Shown: positions 1 to 11,600 of the stretch, piece after piece
How positions within the stretch are numbered: the stretch's first letter is position 1
How the letters are laid out: each line of letters opens with the position of its first letter
Source: Pegea sp. RAD2-039
Lineage: Eukaryota > Chordata > Thaliacea > Salpida > Salpidae
Direction: 5' to 3'
DNA length: 64,000 nucleotides
NCBI GenBank assembly: GCA_034620365.1
Contig: JAQGEQ010000071.1
Location: 4,154,001 to 4,218,000, forward strand
Notes under the pieces: model-generated
Database searches by the model: none
Seen by the model: only the letters and a program-made list of their open reading frames with translations
What the model was told of the DNA's origin: nothing
Position numbers and translations under genes: made by a program

Positions 1-784
1 AGAACAAAAAACACTGATTTTACATCAATGATTTGAATAATATTTTAAATGAAGTTCTACACGACCCTGGATGAAAAAGCTGACTTGGTATTAGCGATCT
101 TAGTTTTTACTAAAGTAATAATATAACAACTTTTTCTTGAGATTTATCTGATATCAACTATTACTGTTTCAAATTTGGTAAACAAATTTCAAAAGTTGAT
201 CTGTGAAAGAACTCAGCATGCTCGTATATTGATGGTAAACTGATAATACAGATGAAACATGTGAACATTAAACTTACTTTTCAAATAAGAATAAGTTCAT
301 TTGTAACTAGTTACTAGAATATTGCTTGTAAGGCTATTTGAGTAACTTTTATGCTCTTATTGTTATAATTTCGACAAATGTATTTGAGGTTTATGCGGTA
401 TAGCAGTAAAGTATTCTGCCGCTGATGTAATTTGTGTTATTTATGATTATCGAATAGGTGGTTGTCTTTTGGTATTAAGGTTAGAAACTGTTGTATGAAC
501 AACTGCTATTTGGTCATAGACTCGTTGTAGCTTGCATAGATCGTTAATATATTTATCGTTGTTATCAGTCGCCCTAATAATTTGCATCAAGTTCTATATA
601 AATCGTCATTTTAATTAGAATTTATTCAAATCAATAAAATACTTTTAAGAATAAATATTTTCTTTTTGCTCTCCCTTGTATAGATTTGAATAAGATTTTA
701 TTAAAATAAGTATTTTAGTTTTTTTATTGGAACAAAAGTTTTTTATATATTTAGAAAATAGATTCACTGCTGAAACCAAGCAAG

Positions 785-1060
785 ATGTCTATAGACCCAA
801 GTATCCTGTCGGCATCCAGCAAATAGAGTTACTGGAATAAATCTTTTACCAATTACATGGAGATTGTGGGTCGAATTGGACAGACGAGAAAATTGGCAGC
901 GCTTGTTAACAGCACGACTGAAGATGTGTCCAAGTACTTTGAGATCTGTCAGACTTATGTAGAAGCTGAAGCAGCGTTGAAACGGTTGCATATAAAGAAA
1001 TCGAATGAAGTTATTGCGCGTCATCTACTAAGAGTTAAAAGGTTTAAATGGATTTCTTAA
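785..1060 (+). pseudogene. Degenerate ORF, unidentified
   Basis: An open frame from an ATG at 785 reads through one in-frame TAG (824-826) and continues to a stop near 1060. The second part, from an ATG at 857, is 67 residues and looks protein-like: mixed charge, an amphipathic stretch with KYFEICQTYVEAEAALKRLH, then a basic end. I do not recognise the family. The surroundings are plain AT-rich DNA with no neighbouring exon. The single stop in an otherwise coherent frame suggests a decayed coding fragment, possibly from a mobile element. A chance ORF is not excluded. Confidence 0.25.
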
Positions 1061-1473
1061 CCAAAAAGAGTAATTAATCACAAGTAATATACAAATCGCT
1101 TATTAGAAACAATTTTGTCATAAAATGGTTTTGTACTTTTTTGAAATTGAAATAATACAACTTCAAAAAAAAGATATAGAACTAAATTAAACAACTAATT
1201 TATATTTTAACAATGTTAAAAGAACTTTGAAAACAAATTTTTGCTTAAAACTTATAAATCTCTATAAATGTAGAATCATTTGATGAAAAGTTTTTCTAAT
1301 TGAAGCTGATAATATAATATATTTTAAATGTCAAACACAAGAGTTGAATCAAATAATTTATTTTGTGAAACGAACACAAGTTTGTAAAGTGCAGACTTCA
1401 AGTAAGCCACCTGTAAGTTGAAAAAAGGCTTTTTTTAATCTAAATTAATTCTAATTACAAAGTGTTTCCTTAC
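1061..1473. other. AT-rich intergenic / 3' UTR
   Basis: No coding signal. On the minus strand an AATAAA (plus-strand tttatt at about 1358-1363) lies roughly 110 nt past the stop codon of the secreted-protein gene and is a plausible poly(A) signal for it. The first 760 bases of the window are also AT-rich with nothing I can name. Confidence 0.4.
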
Positions 1474-3877
1474 TTAACAAGATGGTTGCCACAAGTTGGT
1501 TGATGGTGGACAAAAGTTCCATTCGAATTTTGCTCCCAACAATGGAACTGAAAACTTTGGAACACATTTGAATGTAGCTTCATAATGCTCTATAAGTTTT
1601 GGTCTCCATAGATTCCAGAAAGTGTCGTAATCAGTAGTAACTTGGGTAGTTCTTCTGGTAATTTCATCATGATATTCTTGTTTCAAATTAGTGTATACAA
1701 CATCAGTTATGTTTTTACCGAAAGTGCAAGTAAAGAATTGATCGAAAAGACACAAGTGCTTACGAGAAAGCTGAAAAACAATAAAATTATTTTTTTTTAA
1801 TTGAGCAAAATATTTTTCAATAAATATATTTTGCAAAAAAAAATATTTTAATACAAACGATTTTTAATAAAAGATTTGAATGTTATAGATTCAAATATAA
1901 AAAATTTCTAAAAAACTTTATGTGTTGTATAATTATTTATTTATAACTATTATATATGCAAAAACTCAGATTACTTACTGCTTCAACCTTAAGCTTGATT
2001 TTGCTCTTTTCACTACAGATCTTGTTTTCGAGATGAGTCTCGTAGTGAGCAATCTTGGCAGTTCTATCAGCTTGACAATTAATGAAATGTCTGCTAACAC
2101 TATCGGCGTAATCTTTTGATCTGTTTTGCCATTGAGCAATGGCGTGGGTGAAAGTGTAGTTCAAATCTGTAACGTGGTTATCGAATTCTTCTTTCTTGGC
2201 ATCAACCCAGCTTTGAGCTTCAGTTTCAAGTCGTGATCGATAAGTAGTGATTTCATCTTCAGTTGGGCATGTACTGTTAAGTGATGACGTTAACAATATT
2301 TGAATGTATTTAGATGCTCGTAGTCTTACCCCCAGGTTGATTTTGGTTTCATGGTACTGATTCTTTGTTTCAAAGTGTTGAAAGCACCAGTTCCCCAAAT
2401 TACAATGAGATTTCTCCAGTTGGTGACAATTGGACCAAGTTGCTCGGTATAGTTTCCAGCTTTGTAGTCGATACAAGTCTTGTAAGTATCAACAGGGAAC
2501 TCTTCAGTTGCTGTGAGAAGAAAATTATTAGGTTTGATGTGACTTCTAAGTTAAAAATTCTAAATTGATAGCTTACCTGATGCATTAACTTCTTTAAGAT
2601 CATCAAAAGCATATCCACTCCATTTTGGATTAAAAGCATGAACTCGGATAAGCTTGTACAAATACTTTGGAGCATCTGGAATTGGTTTGCTGGAAAAATA
2701 TGTATTGAGAACATAACAATCTAACGTGTTAATTTGACTTTACCAAGTTCGCTTGTATTGATGTTTCTCGAATCCGTAACAACCAGTGTTGAAATGACAT
2801 TTGTAGTTACATCTGTAACAATCCTTTGCTTTTGTAACAGCCTCAGTGATTGTGGTGTTGAACTCTCCGATAAGAGTAGTTCTTTCATTAGTAAGAAGTG
2901 TACTGTAATTAGTCATAGCGTCGGTGAAGTTGCCTGGCATTGACAAAGATCCTACAAAGCAGAGATAATATAAGATGATGGCTATCAGTTTTACATATAT
3001 CGATACCGTAAAGTGTCTCGAAAACAGAATTAGCAAAGTGTTGTCGCTTATTGATGTGATCTGTAAGAGCATCTGCATATTTAGCTTGGATCATTGTGTT
3101 CTTCAAGTCAGCGAGTCGTTCGTATTCCTCGACCTTGATTTCACGAACTTGCATGCAGTTAAGGAACCTTACAATGAGATTGGTTTACAGTTGTAAGATT
3201 AGTAAGCGACAAAAACTCACTTTGTTACAAGTTGTTTATGGAAATGTTCAAGCTTGTCAACCATATCAATGACTGAATTGTTGTATCGAGTAGATGCAGC
3301 GCTCTTCAAGTTAGCAAGTTCAGTTTCATATTCTTGAGTTTTGTTACAATAGAGCTCTGAGTCTTCTTTGTAAACACGCTTAAGATATTCTTTGAATGTC
3401 CTCAAGTAAGATTCATGAATCTCGTCAATTTGAGCTTCAAGTACTCCGAGATTATCATCCATCTCTTCTTTCATTTCATTACGCTTTTCAGTCATCTTAT
3501 CTGTATAGTTGACTTGAACGTAATCAGTGATGTTAGAAGGATCTGTGGAAACAAAGCATTAAATAAAAGTCTTGAAGTAAACATTCTTATAATTCCAGCA
3601 ACTTACCACTTTCACATGATAATCCTAGTCGCTTTGGGAAAGCTTTCAAGATGTGTGAATAAAATTTAGCAGTAAACCAAGCAGAGTTATGGTTAACATT
3701 GTGACCGTAACTGTTAGTTGGTGGGAACACATGGAAATGATGTGTACACCAATATTGATAATTTGGAATTGAGATTGCTTGAGTAGCCTGAGAAATAAAC
3801 CAAGAAATTAGTAATTTATTTTATTAACAATTTATACTTACAGCAACAAACAGCAATAAAATTGCAATCAACTTCAT
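1474..3877 (-). CDS. Secreted coiled-coil glycoprotein, 597 aa, family unknown
   Basis: Nine exons on the minus strand give an unbroken frame: 3877-3842, 3787-3607, 3542-3221, 3167-3007, 2951-2744, 2689-2577, 2510-2330, 2273-1979, 1770-1474. All borders are GT..AG and the total of 1,794 nt equals 597 codons plus stop. The first exon encodes only MKLIAILLLFVA, a clean signal-peptide core. The mature part has many N-X-S/T sequons (e.g. SNIT, VNYT, FNTT, LNYT), long charged helical stretches in exons 3, 4 and 8 that look like coiled coil, and a cysteine cluster in exon 5 (C-x2-C-x3-C-x5-C, about residues 285-296). There is no transmembrane segment or known catalytic motif. It is probably an abundant secreted or matrix protein. 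I do not recognise the family, so function is open. A partial duplicate lies about 3.7 kb away at 5.5-6.0 kb. Confidence 0.8.
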
Positions 3878-3934
3878 CTTCTTTTCTTGTGAAAGCTTGA
3901 TAAAGAATATAATTCCGTAGTCAGATTGAAGACC

Positions 3935-3941
3935 TTTTATA
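3935..3941 (-). promoter_or_regulatory. TATA box of the secreted-protein gene
   Basis: The minus strand reads TATAAAA here, 58 nt before the start codon at 3877. That spacing predicts a transcription start near 3910 and a 5' UTR of about 35 nt. The purine-rich leader just before the ATG fits. It is the only strong TATA motif near this start. Confidence 0.55.
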
Positions 3942-5260
3942 TTGGTTTTATACAAACAATATTTATAAGAAAATACAAAAAAATTATATGTTCAAGTATC
4001 ATTGGATTAATAAGTTTTTATAATTAATTGTTTTGATATTTTTAGTAAGTAGTTTAAGTAAAGATAACAACTAAGTTAATTTGCTGAGTACCGGAAAAAT
4101 AGAAAATATTTTTTTATTAAACTTTAAGGGAATAATAAAAAACATTTTCAGACAATTCGGTCGAATCTTTGTCTATAAGAAAAGACATATTAGTAAAAGT
4201 TTAAAACGATATTATTTAAATTAAATAAATACAACATGATATGTTGTTTATTGATTCCTCTAAAATTTTTATTAAATGTTTTTCAGTAAAGAGTATATTT
4301 TTCTGAAATATTTTATTACATATCTCTAGCATAATCGAATATCACTTTATTTGTACAAAAAAGAATAAAATTCATTTTTCTTTAATCATTGATTATAGTT
4401 GCTTTTAGGTGTTGTTTCTATTCTTATTTATGTTTAGATTTTGAGTAAACGATCGAACTGACATTTAGTAAAAATACAGTTTTAAATAAATAGCAACATT
4501 TTAAATAATGTCTATAGATATTATTTGTATAATTTTCTTTCTTTAAACAAACAACTAATCAGTTAAATTTGTTAAATCATTTAATGTTTTGTTGTAATTT
4601 TAAATAAATATTTATTACCAAAACCATTTTTCTTCAAACTATTCGAGAATACTTAAGTATTATTATTCGGAAGTAATGCTAGTTTTGTGTTAGTTTAATA
4701 ATCTAAGTTTAACTGAAAGATCGCTAATAAGTAGTTAAGTTTTGAATAATGGTTGGTTATAATCTACTTAGAGTAGATAACACTTGAAAGTTACAAGTAA
4801 ACTAAACTCTTCTATCGACTCTATGTAAAATGCAACAACTTGTTTTTCAAACAATAATTGTTAAAAATTGTGAAATATGTTGTAAAAACTATTAAAAATA
4901 TTATTACTTACGAAACTTAGTTTTATATGTCATCCATACAAAAGTTATTACAAACCTCTATTACTTGGATTAATAAGTAAAAGTACTTACTGTCTTAAAT
5001 AATACAAAAGTAAATTTATTAGTTTCAAAATAAAGTTTTTGTTTAATTAACAAAAATAAATAAATTTAATATTAATTACAAGACGTAATAATTATTAATA
5101 GCAAAAAACATAAAATTTTTGTTTTATTTTTTAAAACACACAATTTTTTGTAATTGTGATATGTTTGAATTAAGTAACAAAATAGTATTTTGCCGCTTGG
5201 GTAAGTCTTTACTTTCTTATAAACCTGGTTTATTGCAGACTTGGTGTTGTTTATAGCATG
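3942..5260. other. AT-rich intergenic region
   Basis: About 1.3 kb of very AT-rich sequence without an ORF of interest, a conserved motif or a repeat that I could relate to another place in the window. Confidence 0.5.
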
Positions 5261-5340
5261 GATTGTTGTTACTTGTTGTTGTTACTTACTGTTGTTGTTA
5301 CTTATTATTGCTTATTGTTATTGTTACTTATTGTTGTTAG
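5261..5340 (+). repeat. TTGTTGTTACT-type simple repeat
   Basis: A short imperfect array built from ttgttgttactt and ttattgttactt units, lying beside the truncated gene duplicate. It may mark a recombination-prone edge of that duplication. Confidence 0.6.
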
Positions 5341-5511
5341 TCTCCTTTAGCAAATTGAATAAAGCTTGATACAAATAGTTATTATCATTATATATATCGC
5401 AAGAGTTATTTACCTTTTACGATAAAACAATTTTCTGTTAGAAAGTTAAATTATGTCACTTTGTACAAGAAAAAATGTAGTTTACAGAATAAACTTTACT
5501 ATACTTTACTG

Positions 5512-5955
5512 AAAACTTTGGAACACATTTGAATGTAGCTTCGTAATGCTCTATAAGTTTTGGTCGCCATAGATTCCAGAAAGTGTCGTAATCAGTAGTA
5601 ACTTGGGTAGTTCTTCTGGTAATTTCATCATGATATTCTTGTTTCAAGTTAGTGTATACAACATCAGTTATGTTTTTACCGAAAGTGCAAGTAAAGAATT
5701 GATCGAAAAGACACAAGTGCTTACGAGAAAGCTGAAACACAATAAAATTAAATGATTTATTTTTAATTGAGCAAAATATTATTAAATAAATATATCTTAA
5801 ATAGAATATTTTAATAGAAACGATTTTTAATAAAAGATTTGACTGTTATAGATTCAAATATAATTATTAATGAAATGTCTGCTAACACTATCGGCGTAAT
5901 CTTTTGATCTGTTTTGCCATTGAGCAATGGCGTGGGTGAAAGTGTAGTTCAAATC
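5512..5955 (-). pseudogene. Truncated duplicate of the secreted-protein gene 3' end
   Basis: Bases 5512-5734 (minus) repeat most of the last exon of the gene at 1474-3877 almost letter for letter, but lack its final ~25 codons. Instead the frame runs into unrelated sequence and stops at about 5456. Bases 5757-5862 match the intron that precedes that exon, and 5866-5955 match the middle of the penultimate exon. The intron is retained, so this is a DNA-level segmental copy, not a retrocopy. Its donor side and part of the penultimate exon are deleted (nothing corresponds to about 1901-2076). No signal peptide or upstream exons are present, so it should not make a product. Confidence 0.85.
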
Positions 5956-6350
5956 AGAATATGAAGAAGATGAGGATCTATGAGACTACGGCGATCTTTT
6001 TTTTAACATTCCGCGTGATCTTAGCAAATATGCTGGTCATGGGGATCGTTAGCTTCGGTACCGGAAACGTCATCGGAGGACAGACTATCGACTTTTGAAG
6101 AAAGCCTCTCAACCCTGTTCTCAGATTGATCTCAGACACATTTATGTACCGCTTCATCTTGTTAGGCTGGGTGGACAGAAAAATAGTGGTCGGCACCTTT
6201 TGGGTTTTGGACATCGAGGAGTATTGAACCGAAGTGGGCCGTAAGCCACCTTGTTGTCCACTGTAACATCCGGCCCGACTTGGCTATCATCTAACACTGT
6301 ACCTGAAATACTTTGCATCAGACTGGTAACCACCACGACCCACCTGACAA
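5956..6350. other. GC-richer insert with ORFs on both strands
   Basis: This stretch is clearly less AT-rich than both flanks and starts exactly where the duplicated exon of the pseudogene stops. Minus-strand frames of 78 and 60 residues overlap, and the plus strand reads a hydrophobic frame broken by a few stops (FLTFRVILANMLVMGIVSFG). I cannot assign either. It is probably an inserted fragment of a mobile element or another gene, joined during the rearrangement that truncated the duplicate. Confidence 0.3.
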
Positions 6351-8688
6351 TGAGGGCTTTTTTCTATTAATTAACTTGTTAATTTTACATTTGCTGACTC
6401 ATTTAATAAAAATTTTTGTGAAATTGAAACTTAGTTTTGTAATTAATCTCTTATTTTGAAGCATCTTATTATTTCAGAAAAACAGGTTTTTATATTAATG
6501 AAAATATATAACTGATTTAATTTTAGAAATTTTTTAAATATTATCATCATTAGTCTGTATTTATTTAAATTTATTTTAACTTTTCAATTTTGCAAAGTTC
6601 TATAAAAAGTCAAATACAACTAGATAATTATTTTTGTTTTGATCATTACACAAGTTTGATTCATATCATCATAATTTTTACCTCTGTTTGATTTTGATGA
6701 AACTGATAGAACCACAAAAGATAATTGGACTCTTTTTGAAAGTTTCTAGGAAATCTCAACTTTATTAAAACAATTTTATTTTTAAATCAAAAAGATAATA
6801 CTTAAATAAGATAAAAACAGTTTTTATCAATAAGTGAAAGCTGAGCTATTTCAAAATTTGCGTAAGATCTTTTTAAGGGTTCTTCAACCTGGTATAAGTA
6901 AGTATTTAACGATTTACACCAAACACACTATCAGCTATAAACAAGTACTTTGACTTGAGGTTAGCTGGTTCAAATATACAACAAAATGAAAGTAGATGAA
7001 ATAACTTACAATCAACCTGACTTCAATCAAGTAATTGTCTTTTTGGTCAGTCTTAAGAACTCTGCACACTTGTAAAGATCTATTCTACAAGATAAGGTGA
7101 AACAATAAGGACTCCTAAGCAGAGCCCTATATATTTGAAAATAAAGTACAAATTGAGCCACACGTGATCATATCTTACTTAATCATTCAAATCTATTAAG
7201 TTTTATCGACTTTATTTGCCGAGAAGTTTTGATGTGAAGATATTTGATGAAAATTGTTGAAGCTGCACAACGGACTAGCTTCATACACATATAGCTCAAC
7301 ATCAATTATATGGCTAAGGAGTTGTTGTTCAATTTCACCTGAAATACAAGAGTCTGTTTTGGTAAAGGCAATAAAGTTCACGTTGAAATCGCTTTCCGGC
7401 TCTTTGAGGTGAAATCAAGTTTAATTCGTGTTTAAATTGTTGTGTTGCTAGAAATATATAGTGAGAAGAAAACTGTTGAATCATTCGAGTAGATACATTT
7501 AAAATGTTTAATGGCACAGGAATAAGCAGTTTGAAGTAATTTGAGATGATCAAATATACACATCTATTCCCTCAATTTCCTTCTAGTAACTTTCTTTGCA
7601 TCTTAACATTTTAAAAGCATATTATATGAGTAGTGATACAAGGTGCTGTAGACAGTTTCAATTGTATACTAGATAATTTCGTGATTTGAACGAATTATCT
7701 AAATTATTTTCACATTAATAATTAAATCAGCAACCATTAGTTGAAATACTCATATTTTGCAAGTAGCAAAATCAAACTTGAACTTAAATTATTTTATAAA
7801 AAATCATTGACTACCGCTCTTTAAATTTAAAGTTAGTGGGCGAAAATGGCTTGCTTTGGAAAGTACTTGCACAAATTAGTTTCTAAATTCAAGTATCTAG
7901 AAATAATGCTGGCTTCTTTTCTCCCTTAACTTTTTCCATTTACTCCATTTATTGTGTTAATTATGTATAGATAATTTGTTATTTTGTTTGTTTATTTTTA
8001 TTAAATAGTTTGAATAACTATAATAATTATTGAATATAGATTTGTATAAATCGTTTGGTTTTTTTTATCGATATTTTTTTTTCTTTTTATTTGCATACAA
8101 AAAACTTGTATTAAAATTTTATATAAAAAATTGATTGAAGTTCATTACATAAATTTGCAATTTCATAAAATTTGTAATCAGTCGTTAGAGTATGAAATGT
8201 TAAATTTAAGATCAGTTATGTTTTTTACTTAAGTACGAATGTTTTTTTCAAGTTTATTGATTTATTAATGTTTTTGTTTACAAATGTTGTTTTTTAATGC
8301 ATATTCACTAAATCAATTATTTAATTTAATAAATATAACAAAATAATTATATCTAATTGTCAAAATGTGTTCTTCTTTATTCATTTTGCTATTTTAGATA
8401 TATATTACTTTCCTGATAAAGATTAAAATGATTCCAATCAAAGTTTTTAAAAATTAAATTGTTTATTTGAACTTTGAAATTAGGTAAACAATTCATAATC
8501 TAAACTATATTTTTACAGAGCTGTATACATTATAGATTTTATCTTGACATCTTGATTAAGTAATTATTTATATAAGTATAAACTTTGTGTTTTTTGATTT
8601 AGAGGTTTATATACTTTAAGGAAATGAAACTTTATTTGAATTTTGAAGAAAGAAAGATTTGAAAATCAACAAGAAGAAGAATAAAAGA
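6351..8688. other. AT-rich intergenic region upstream of Notch
   Basis: No supported gene. Short minus-strand ORFs at 7196-7553 have no family signature and look like chance frames. The last few hundred bases should hold the Notch promoter and 5' UTR, but no clear TATA box stands out. Confidence 0.45.
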
Positions 8689-11600
8689 ATGGAAAAAAAA
8701 TTACTTAGACGTTTTAGTATAAATCAAATTAGAAATAAATTCAAACTGATAATAGTTTTATCAGTTATTCTTTTCCTCCCTTTATGCTCCTCAGGTAAGT
8801 TATCATAATTTTAGATATTCTTTGATTTCAAGTAATTAAATTTATCAAAGTTGATATTACTTATCTCAATTTTAATCAAGTTAATGAATTCTTGATTAAT
8901 GTTTAATCACTTTTAATATTTTTGCTAGGCAACACAGCATGCCAAAGTGATGATGACTGTTTCCCTAACAACCATTGTATAGATGGTTCATGCTCGTAAT
9001 TTCTGCATTTTAACTTTTTTTTTATAAGAACAATTCATTTTACTTCAATTAATTTTATTTAAGTTGAAAAATCAACTCCTTCAAACAACTTTTTTGTAAG
9101 AATTTTCTACTTTTGTTTATAGATGTGCAGAAAACTTTTATGGAACTGAATGTAATCTTTGGAGAACTAGTTGCTCACCAAGTCCTTGTATTTATGGACT
9201 TTGTGAAATTGTTAATGCAACATCAGAGTCATCAGCAACTTATAGATGTGATTGTGAAGAAAACTATACTGGTCTGTCCTGGTTTCAAGTCTTAATTTTT
9301 TCCGGCTTCATATTTCACAAATATAAGTTTCACAGCACTTAGCAATAACATCTGCCTACACAATGTTTCATTCTCTCACCTCAACTATTTTTAACATACT
9401 ATTATTCGATTAGTATAATTTTTTACCGAAATTGTTTAATTTTGATTATTTCAAAAAAAGCTTAAATTGGCCGTTTCTTTTTTAGGCCGAAACTGCGACC
9501 GCCTTGACTACTGCTACAGCAAACCTTGTGAAAATGGGGCGACGTGTACTGTAGGATCAAAAGATTTCATTTGTACTTGTCCAGAAGGTTATTCTGGTGA
9601 TACTTGTGCAAATGACGTCAATGAATGCGAACTATTTGGAGATTCAGGACCTTGCTTGGTATAAAGCCTTGAATATTTGTAAAGATTTTTAAACAATCAT
9701 TTTTTAGTTCTTATCTTTTCTATCTTGTATTTTAGGGCATTCTAAATTTGTTTACAAATATTGTTGTCAGCATAATTAGCGGCTTAAATCGCGAAATCGT
9801 AAAAAGCGCGAAGCTTTTGTAAGATAACAAAGAAAAGCTTTATAGAAATCAACTTTTTTTTGTCAACGATTTAATTAATTTTAAAGAAAATTTTTTTATC
9901 GTTTTGAATTCAAAATCATCTAAAATGTTGATCTTCTCAAATTGATTTTAAATAAATATTTAATAATTTTAACAAAAAAAAAGACAGGATGTTGAAATTT
10001 TTATTGAAATTTAATTTAATTCAAATAAATTTGTTGTCATTACATCACTTTAAAAAAAGCTGACGTACAGATCTCGTCCAGAAGCACAGAGAATTTGCAT
10101 AATTGCATGCAAATCATTAGCGGTTGATTTCAACTTCACTTGTTTATTGTACTTTGTTCTTTACTTTCTTTTATTCAAATTAATTCTTTAAAATCGAATT
10201 GGAACGCAAAATGTAATTAATAATGCAAATTGCATTTATGAAATATGGCAAGATAGGTGGACAGTATGTCTGTCTGTCTCGTCCATTTACAAAGTCAGTT
10301 CTGATAGTTGCGTGGGAAAGTTATTTGTAGAGGGAGTAATTTACAGAGCTGGTAGTTCGCTGGCGTCGACAGCAGGAACAGAAAGAGAAGAGACTTTCTT
10401 TTCTGTTATTTCTGTGGTTTGCTAACTACCTCATTTTCTTTCTCTTCTATTTTCTTTCTTTTATTCGTCGACATGTTTAGAAAATTCAAAGTTAAATTTA
10501 ATCGACAAATGGGATTAAAATTGAAAATGAAGCTGAGTTTACTTCATCTTCATCAAAAATAAATTGCTGGAATATCGCATTAATAGAGGATTGTTTGGAG
10601 AAAGTGTGGAAGCCGGAAAAGCCAAGTAGTGGCGAGAAGCAAACGTCAAAAGCTGAAAATAGACTTTGTTGAGTATAGTTTCAGGAGGCTGACGTTGACG
10701 TTTTTATGTAAAACCTTCAGATTGCATTTTGAATGAGTTTCAATTGTATTTCAATGATCACCAATGAAGCATAAGATAAGCTTGGGTTTGATGCAGAAAA
10801 GTTCATATTGCTCATACATACAATCGTGCGCGCAATTTTCAAATCTTTTGCTAGAAGTACTTGCTCGTCATAAATACTTTTATTAGTTGTAATGTTCGTT
10901 GGTGATAATCATCTGATAAAGTTCTTTTTATATGTATGAACGGGAAGTAATGTTGATACTTGATTGTATTGTTGTTTGATTTGAATAGTGCTGTACAAGT
11001 ACAAGTGCAAGCTCACTACTTATTGTTATTAATTCCTTTTACGCTACCAGTAGTCAATAAAATTCAATTTTTAACAGAACGGGGGCATATGTGAAAACCG
11101 AATCGGTAAATACAGTTGTGATTGTCCTGATGGTTTTGGTGGACCAAACTGTGAGCGTCCACAAATAGCTAACCAGGTTGCTAAAGCTTGCTTGTCCAAC
11201 CCTTGTGTTAACGGTGGGACATGTACACCTTACGGTAGCAACAATTTTGTGTGCAAATGTCAACAAGGTAAACTGATCTATTCGTCATCAACATTTTCAA
11301 CTGATTCCTTCTTAGGATTCGGAGGTATTCATTGTGAGAATCAAGAGACTTGTTCAGGTCGAAATCTCTGTTTAAATGGAGGTGTATGTGAAGATAAAAC
11401 TGGGACTGCTAAGTGTGTTTGCCTGGACGGCTGGACAGGTTTGTTTTATTTCATTAAAGTTCCATTTTAGTTACAAAATAAGTCCAATTTCATTCTTTCT
11501 TTCATCCTACAATTTTGTCAAGAAATTACCTACTAGGGGGTCTGACTGACGCTTGACCTTTGACTTTTGTAGGCTCCTTGTGTGATGAGGATGTGAATGA

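Noticed and set aside
7196-7553. Two minus-strand ORFs of 61 and 72 codons
   Set aside because: No family signature, no splice context, and length expected by chance.
9659-11077. A separate gene inside the 1.4-kb Notch intron
   Set aside because: The pyrimidine-rich tracts and short ORFs there have no coding signature; EGF repeat 4 is split exactly by this intron.
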